A DNA stretch of 64,000 nt. Source: Edolisoma coerulescens. Its lineage: Eukaryota; Chordata; Aves; Passeriformes; Campephagidae. The stretch lies in NCBI GenBank assembly GCA_013397115.1, contig VWZW01004706.1, positions 104,661-168,660 of the forward strand, given 5' to 3'. Under the pieces are notes generated by a model. The model was not told where the DNA came from. It saw nothing but the letters and a program-made list of their open reading frames with translations, and did not search any database. Numbering within the stretch: the first letter of the stretch is position 1; the number at the start of each line of letters is the position of its first letter. Of the stretch, positions 62,879 to 64,000 are shown one piece after another. The position numbers and the translations under genes are program-made.

Positions 62879-64000
62879 CGGAAACTGAAAAGACTCAGCC
62901 ATGTAAACTGTTATACAGGTTTTCTAAATTTAAATCATCTACACAATTGGATAAATAATACCAAAACAGAATTTAAGACCCTACTCCAACATCCACTAGA
63001 TTTTTTATGCCCCTAATTTCAAATATTTGTTCAGGAACATTTTAGATAAGTTTCTGTCAGAAGAAATGGGGCTAACCCAAGGTCTCCTTTCGGGTTAGGT
63101 ACTGCTATGATCAAGAGGAAAAAGAGATGAAAAAAAATCACTCATTTAACTAGGTTTTGAACCAACTGAAGTGAGTCTTTCTCTTGTGAAATTTAACTGG
63201 ATAACAAAATCTCTTTTTTAATACTGATCTCAAAGGCATAGGAAAGAAACCAAGAACTAATCTGATAAAATACCTCTTTAGATTACATTGATATATCTAC
63301 ACTGCACATATGCAGGTTTTTTCCTCTCCCTTCTGTATGAAGTTTTTTGAATTAAAAGACACCTCTGCTAAAGTCAGGGAAAACTTTATCAATGAGGTCA
63401 ATGAGGTCAAGATTTCAGCAACTTGGTCTAACCATAGAAAGAAAAACACAGCTCCATCTTGCATCATTAGCCTGTGCATGGGAACTTTTTTTTCATGCTA
63501 AAGAAAATTAATTGGAATGGCAAATACTCTAGGCAAATTTAGGCAAATGCCACCGACTCCTGCATACTTTATTAGAAAACTAATTCATAATCAAAACTGA
63601 GTAATAACTTCTGTAGAAATATTTATAGCTCTCTTCCTGACTCTCATTATCCAAGACTACACCAGTCTCCCCTATTAGCATGTCACACCAGCCTTGATTA
63701 TGTAGAAGCATTCAGGAAAATGATCTGAACCACCTACAGGTGTGACTTTGAAGTGTATTAGTAAAACTGCCTTTAATCCTGTGTGGACACTGCTTCAGAA
63801 TTAAAGCACTTTTAATTTAATTTTGCATATATCAGAAGCAAAGTAAATATACTGAAATCAAGGTCAAATTAACAGTAAAACTATATATGTAAGGAGTAAA
63901 TATAATTTAACCCACTTTTTAAAGACTTCCAAAGTACAGTAAGCAAAATTCTTAATTGCAAAATGCTTTGTTCTGAATAAGGGATTCACATGCTGTTTAA
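62879..64000. other. Non-coding sequence, nothing recognised
   Basis: AT-rich DNA. A 9-bp unit is duplicated in tandem at 63389-63406. No other feature. Confidence 0.5.

Noticed and set aside
1..64000. CRISPR arrays, bacterial operons, tRNA or rRNA genes
   Set aside because: No regularly spaced repeats, no compact gene layout and no conserved RNA gene motifs seen; the sequence is vertebrate in character.

Overview
The window looks like a stretch of passerine bird nuclear genome. The bases for this are CR1 LINE fragments with the typical 3' tail (ATTCTATG-type octamers, 'gttggaagggacct' blocks), much older CR1 fossils of the kind shared with turtles and crocodilians, and solo ERV LTRs that read like the zebra-finch TguLTR families. 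All family names come from recall of the consensus; no database was searched. The sequence is mostly AT-rich, gene-poor, intergenic or intronic DNA. No protein of a known family is encoded.

Layout: 1-8506 is non-coding with two short CR1 tails and one long fossil CR1 (5831-6985, minus). 8507-10110 is a nested pair of solo LTRs, with a ~1.06 kb LTR inserted into an older ~0.53 kb LTR and target duplications readable for both. 11765-12835 is a second long fossil CR1 (minus). 12836-22165 is non-coding with two CR1 tails. 22190-24535 holds the best gene candidate: a TATA-type promoter, three exons with canonical splice sites, and a 65-residue product with a short hydrophobic segment. 30054-30595 is a third solo LTR with a perfect 5-bp target duplication. 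34235-35252 is a plus-strand fossil CR1. 41360-41780 is an AT-rich low-complexity tract that ends in a 20-bp palindrome and abuts a sharp, CpG-dense island (41826-42410) with no recognised gene. 49923-50145 is a CR1 3' end. 51921-52958 is a second ~1.03 kb solo LTR, a relative of the inserted one at 8962. 59478-60827 is a weaker two-exon coding candidate.

The most notable points are: (1) the possible small membrane or mitochondrial protein gene at 22.3-24.5 kb; (2) a mosaic identity pattern between the two ~1 kb LTRs (about 98% in a ~610-bp core, far lower at both ends), which suggests gene conversion or a recombinant subfamily; (3) the orphan CpG island beside a palindromic AT tract; and (4) the nested LTR insertion. 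Coding candidates are inferences from splice-site and frame logic only and carry modest confidence.
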